A DNA stretch of 7,575 nt from an uncultured Aquincola sp. (lineage in GTDB: Bacteria; Pseudomonadota; Gammaproteobacteria; Burkholderiales; Burkholderiaceae). Of the stretch, positions 6,015-7,575 are shown one piece after another. Under the pieces are notes generated by a model. The model did no database searches, had not been told where the DNA came from, and was given only the letters and a program-made list of their open reading frames with translations. Numbering within the stretch: position 1 is the first letter of the stretch; every line of letters starts with the position of its first letter. The position numbers were made by a program, and so were the translations under genes. Location of the stretch: contig CAKZXL010000274.1 in assembly GCA_937883885.1 (NCBI GenBank), forward strand, positions 1-7,575, given 5' to 3'.

Positions 6015-6755
6015 TCAGTCGCGGTAGAACGGCACGGTCTGTGGCGTGTACGGCGTCCCCTCGCCGAGGAAGCGCCGCCGCACTTCGCGCGATTGCTCCG
6101 TGGCCGCCGCCTGGCGTGCCAGTTCCAGCGACGCGGCGCGGTCCTGCGTCAACTGGAGCTGCTGCGCCTGGATCGCCTGCTTGGCCTGCAAGGCCAGCAA
6201 CTGGTTGGTCGCCTGCATGGCTTGCAGCGCGCCGTCGGCCGACTGGCTCTGGCCGACCAGATCGGCGAGCACGCCTTCGTCTTCGCTGAGGTTCTGGTAC
6301 ACCTGCGCCTGCACGCGCATCGCGGTGTGCAGGCCGTCGAGCGTATGGCGCCAGCGCTCGCGCGCGTCCTGCGCCATGCGATCGCCGCTGACGGTGGCCG
6401 CGTACTCGTGCGGATACAGTCGGGCGAACTCCTGGTCCAGACTCTCCACCCGGTAGGCGAGTCCCTGCGCCTCGGCCATCAGCCGTTCGATGGTCGCCAG
6501 CGTCGAGCGCAGGCGGTTGACTGTGTTGTAATCCAGCCGCTCCAGATTGCGCGCCTGATTGATGAGCATCTGCGCTTCGTTCTGGAGTTGCCGCACCTGG
6601 TTGTCGATCTGTTGCAGCGTGCGGATCGCGGTCAGCGTGTTCTGGATCAGGTTGGTCGGGTCGATGACGGTGAAGGCGAAAGCTGCGGCAGGCTGAATCG
6701 CCAGCGTGGCCGCCAGCACCGCAGCCAACGACATGGAACGCATACGGGTTTTCAT
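6015..6755 (-). CDS. trbJ: TrbJ, VirB5-like periplasmic pilus-associated protein
   Basis: 246 residues from ATG at 6755. TrbJ is an exported, mostly helical protein related to VirB5, involved in pilus formation and mating-pair contact. Residues 1-26 form a signal peptide: a basic start (MKTRMR), a hydrophobic core (LAAVLAATLAI), and an AAAFA cleavage region. The mature protein opens with TVIDPTNLIQNTLTAIRTLQ, typical for TrbJ, and is dominated by long coiled-coil-like helices (about 33-75, 80-110 and 160-225). It ends with YTPQTVPFYRD, also family-typical. I chose this start, not one 27 codons upstream, because it yields a clean signal peptide, has AGGAGA about 9 bases upstream and overlaps the trbE stop as ATGA. 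The stop TGA is at 6015-6017. Confidence 0.93.
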   Translation of the reverse strand: MKTRMRSMSLAAVLAATLAIQPAAAFAFTVIDPTNLIQNTLTAIRTLQQIDNQVRQLQNEAQMLINQARNLERLDYNTVNRLRSTLATIERLMAEAQGLAYRVESLDQEFARLYPHEYAATVSGDRMAQDARERWRHTLDGLHTAMRVQAQVYQNLSEDEGVLADLVGQSQSADGALQAMQATNQLLALQAKQAIQAQQLQLTQDRAASLELARQAAATEQSREVRRRFLGEGTPYTPQTVPFYRD

Positions 6756-7575
6756 GGCGAAGTCTCCTGTGGATGAGTGGACGGAAAGGTGGGCAGCAGA
6801 TCGGCCGCCCAATCGAGGCCGCAATGGCGCAGCCATCCGCCGGTAAAGTCGGGGGATGCCTGCTGCACGCGGTCGATGTCGCGCTGGTCCTGCGGTGTCG
6901 AGGCGCCGGCAAAAGCCAGCGTGACCGGCCCCAGGTCGAGGTCGAACAGGCGATTGCCAAGCCGCGACTGGTAGTAGTAATCACGTTTTGGCTGCGCGGT
7001 GGCGACGATCTCGATTTGCCGGCTGTTCAGCCCGAAGCCTTCGTAGATCGTGCGAATCTGCGGTTCGGTGGCTTGCGGGTTCGGCAGGAAAATACGGCTC
7101 GCGCAGCTCTCGATGATCGCGGGCGCGATGCTCGAATCCTTGATGTCGGCCAGCGACTGCGTGGCGAAGATGACGCTGACGTTTTTCTTGCGCAGCGTCT
7201 TGAGCCACTGGCGGATGCGCGCGGCGAACACCGGGTCGTCGAGGAACAGCCAGGCTTCGTCGAGGATCAGGAGCGTGGGGGCGCCGTCGAAGCGCTCGTC
7301 GAAGCGCGCGAACAGATAGCCGAGCACCGCCATCACGGCGGCGCGGCTCGCCATCAGCTCTTCCATCTCGAAGCCCTGCACGTCGGCCATGCCCAGCCGG
7401 TCGTGGTCGGCATCGAGCAGACTGCCGTGGGCGCCGCCGAGCACGTAGGGCGCGAGCGCCTGGCGCAGCGCGTTGTTCTGCAACAGCACGGAAAACCCGG
7501 TCAGCGTGCGCTGTTCCACCGGCGCACCGGCAAGGCTTTCCAGCGCCGACCAGATGGCCGCCTTCTCGTCCGGGC
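6752..7575 (-). CDS. trbE: TrbE, VirB4-like conjugation ATPase, C-terminal part (5' end outside window)
   Basis: The frame is open from the window edge to TGA at 6752-6754, giving 273 residues, about the last third of a protein usually a little over 800 long. VirB4-type ATPases energise pilus assembly and substrate transfer at the inner membrane. Visible motifs are Walker B TLLILDEAWLF (about residues 100-110 of the visible part), a following SVIFATQSLADI segment (133-144) in the position of the conserved motif that senses nucleotide, and CASRIFLPNP (157-166), all hallmarks of the family. The Walker A P-loop would lie upstream, outside the window. A GTG at 7517-7519 is internal: codons before it (PDEKAAIWSALESLAG) are typical TrbE sequence. 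The stop overlaps the trbJ start. Confidence 0.95.
   Translation of the reverse strand, partial: PDEKAAIWSALESLAGAPVEQRTLTGFSVLLQNNALRQALAPYVLGGAHGSLLDADHDRLGMADVQGFEMEELMASRAAVMAVLGYLFARFDERFDGAPTLLILDEAWLFLDDPVFAARIRQWLKTLRKKNVSVIFATQSLADIKDSSIAPAIIESCASRIFLPNPQATEPQIRTIYEGFGLNSRQIEIVATAQPKRDYYYQSRLGNRLFDLDLGPVTLAFAGASTPQDQRDIDRVQQASPDFTGGWLRHCGLDWAADLLPTFPSTHPQETSP

Larger units (their letters stand above)
1111..7575 (-). mobile_element. Tn4371-type integrative and conjugative element, trb (right) end
   Basis: This stretch carries the trbE-J-L-F-G-I gene order followed by a DUF2274-type gene, all on the minus strand and reading towards the junction near 1110. That order and the terminal position are characteristic of Tn4371-like elements. 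They carry a tyrosine recombinase at the opposite end and partition, relaxase and traG genes between; none of those are visible here. The first ~80 bases inside the junction (1111-1190) are visibly richer in A and T than the coding DNA on either side, as expected for an element terminus. A conjugative plasmid could carry the same trb block. The broken host operon and att-like octamer favour an integrated element. Confidence 0.7.

Noticed and set aside
6756..6836. Upstream start for trbJ
   Set aside because: The added 27 residues would bury a clean signal peptide and lie within the trbE coding end; the ATG at 6755 has a ribosome binding site and stop/start overlap.
1..7575. CRISPR array, tRNA, rRNA or insertion sequence
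   Set aside because: I saw no regularly spaced repeats, no tRNA-like cloverleaf or CCA-type end near the junction, and no transposase motifs on either strand.

Overview
The window joins two pieces of DNA. Positions 1 to about 1110 look like resident chromosome. Positions about 1111 to 7575 look like the trb-bearing end of an integrative and conjugative element (ICE) of the Tn4371 type. High GC, GC-rich third codon positions, strong AGGAGG-type ribosome binding sites and the Trb protein types point to a gamma- or betaproteobacterium. A Pseudomonas-like host is plausible, but no phylogenetic marker in the window proves it.

Left part, plus strand: the 3' end of one gene (1-417) and a complete gene (429-1088), 11 bases apart. 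Both end in a single PASTA-like domain preceded by a module I cannot place. Just after them is a near-ideal ribosome binding site and an ATG at 1110 whose reading frame stops after 11 codons. I read this as a third gene of the same operon, cut at its start by the ICE.

Junction: 1103-1110 reads ATAAAAAA, that is TTTTTTAT on the minus strand, the strand on which trb is transcribed. This fits the 8-base TTTTTYAT site that I recall for Tn4371-family integration, at the expected end of the element (beyond trbI). About 240 bases between this site and the last trb-linked gene hold a perfect 14-bp stem-loop and one doubtful small ORF.

Right part, minus strand, in transcription order: trbE (3' part only), trbJ, trbL, trbF, trbG, trbI and a small DUF2274-type gene. 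Spacing is extremely tight: three ATGA stop/start overlaps and gaps of 2, 10 and 12 bases, so this is one translationally coupled operon. Together these genes encode most of the P-type mating-pair-formation type IV secretion apparatus: the VirB4-like ATPase, the VirB5-like pilus-associated protein, the VirB6-like inner-membrane protein, the VirB8-like scaffold, and the VirB9- and VirB10-like parts of the core channel. No trbK-like entry-exclusion gene fits between trbJ and trbL.

The trb genes are a well-known system. The less familiar material is the interrupted PASTA-protein operon on the host side, the DUF2274 protein that looks like a ribbon-helix-helix regulator, and the terminal region of the element.
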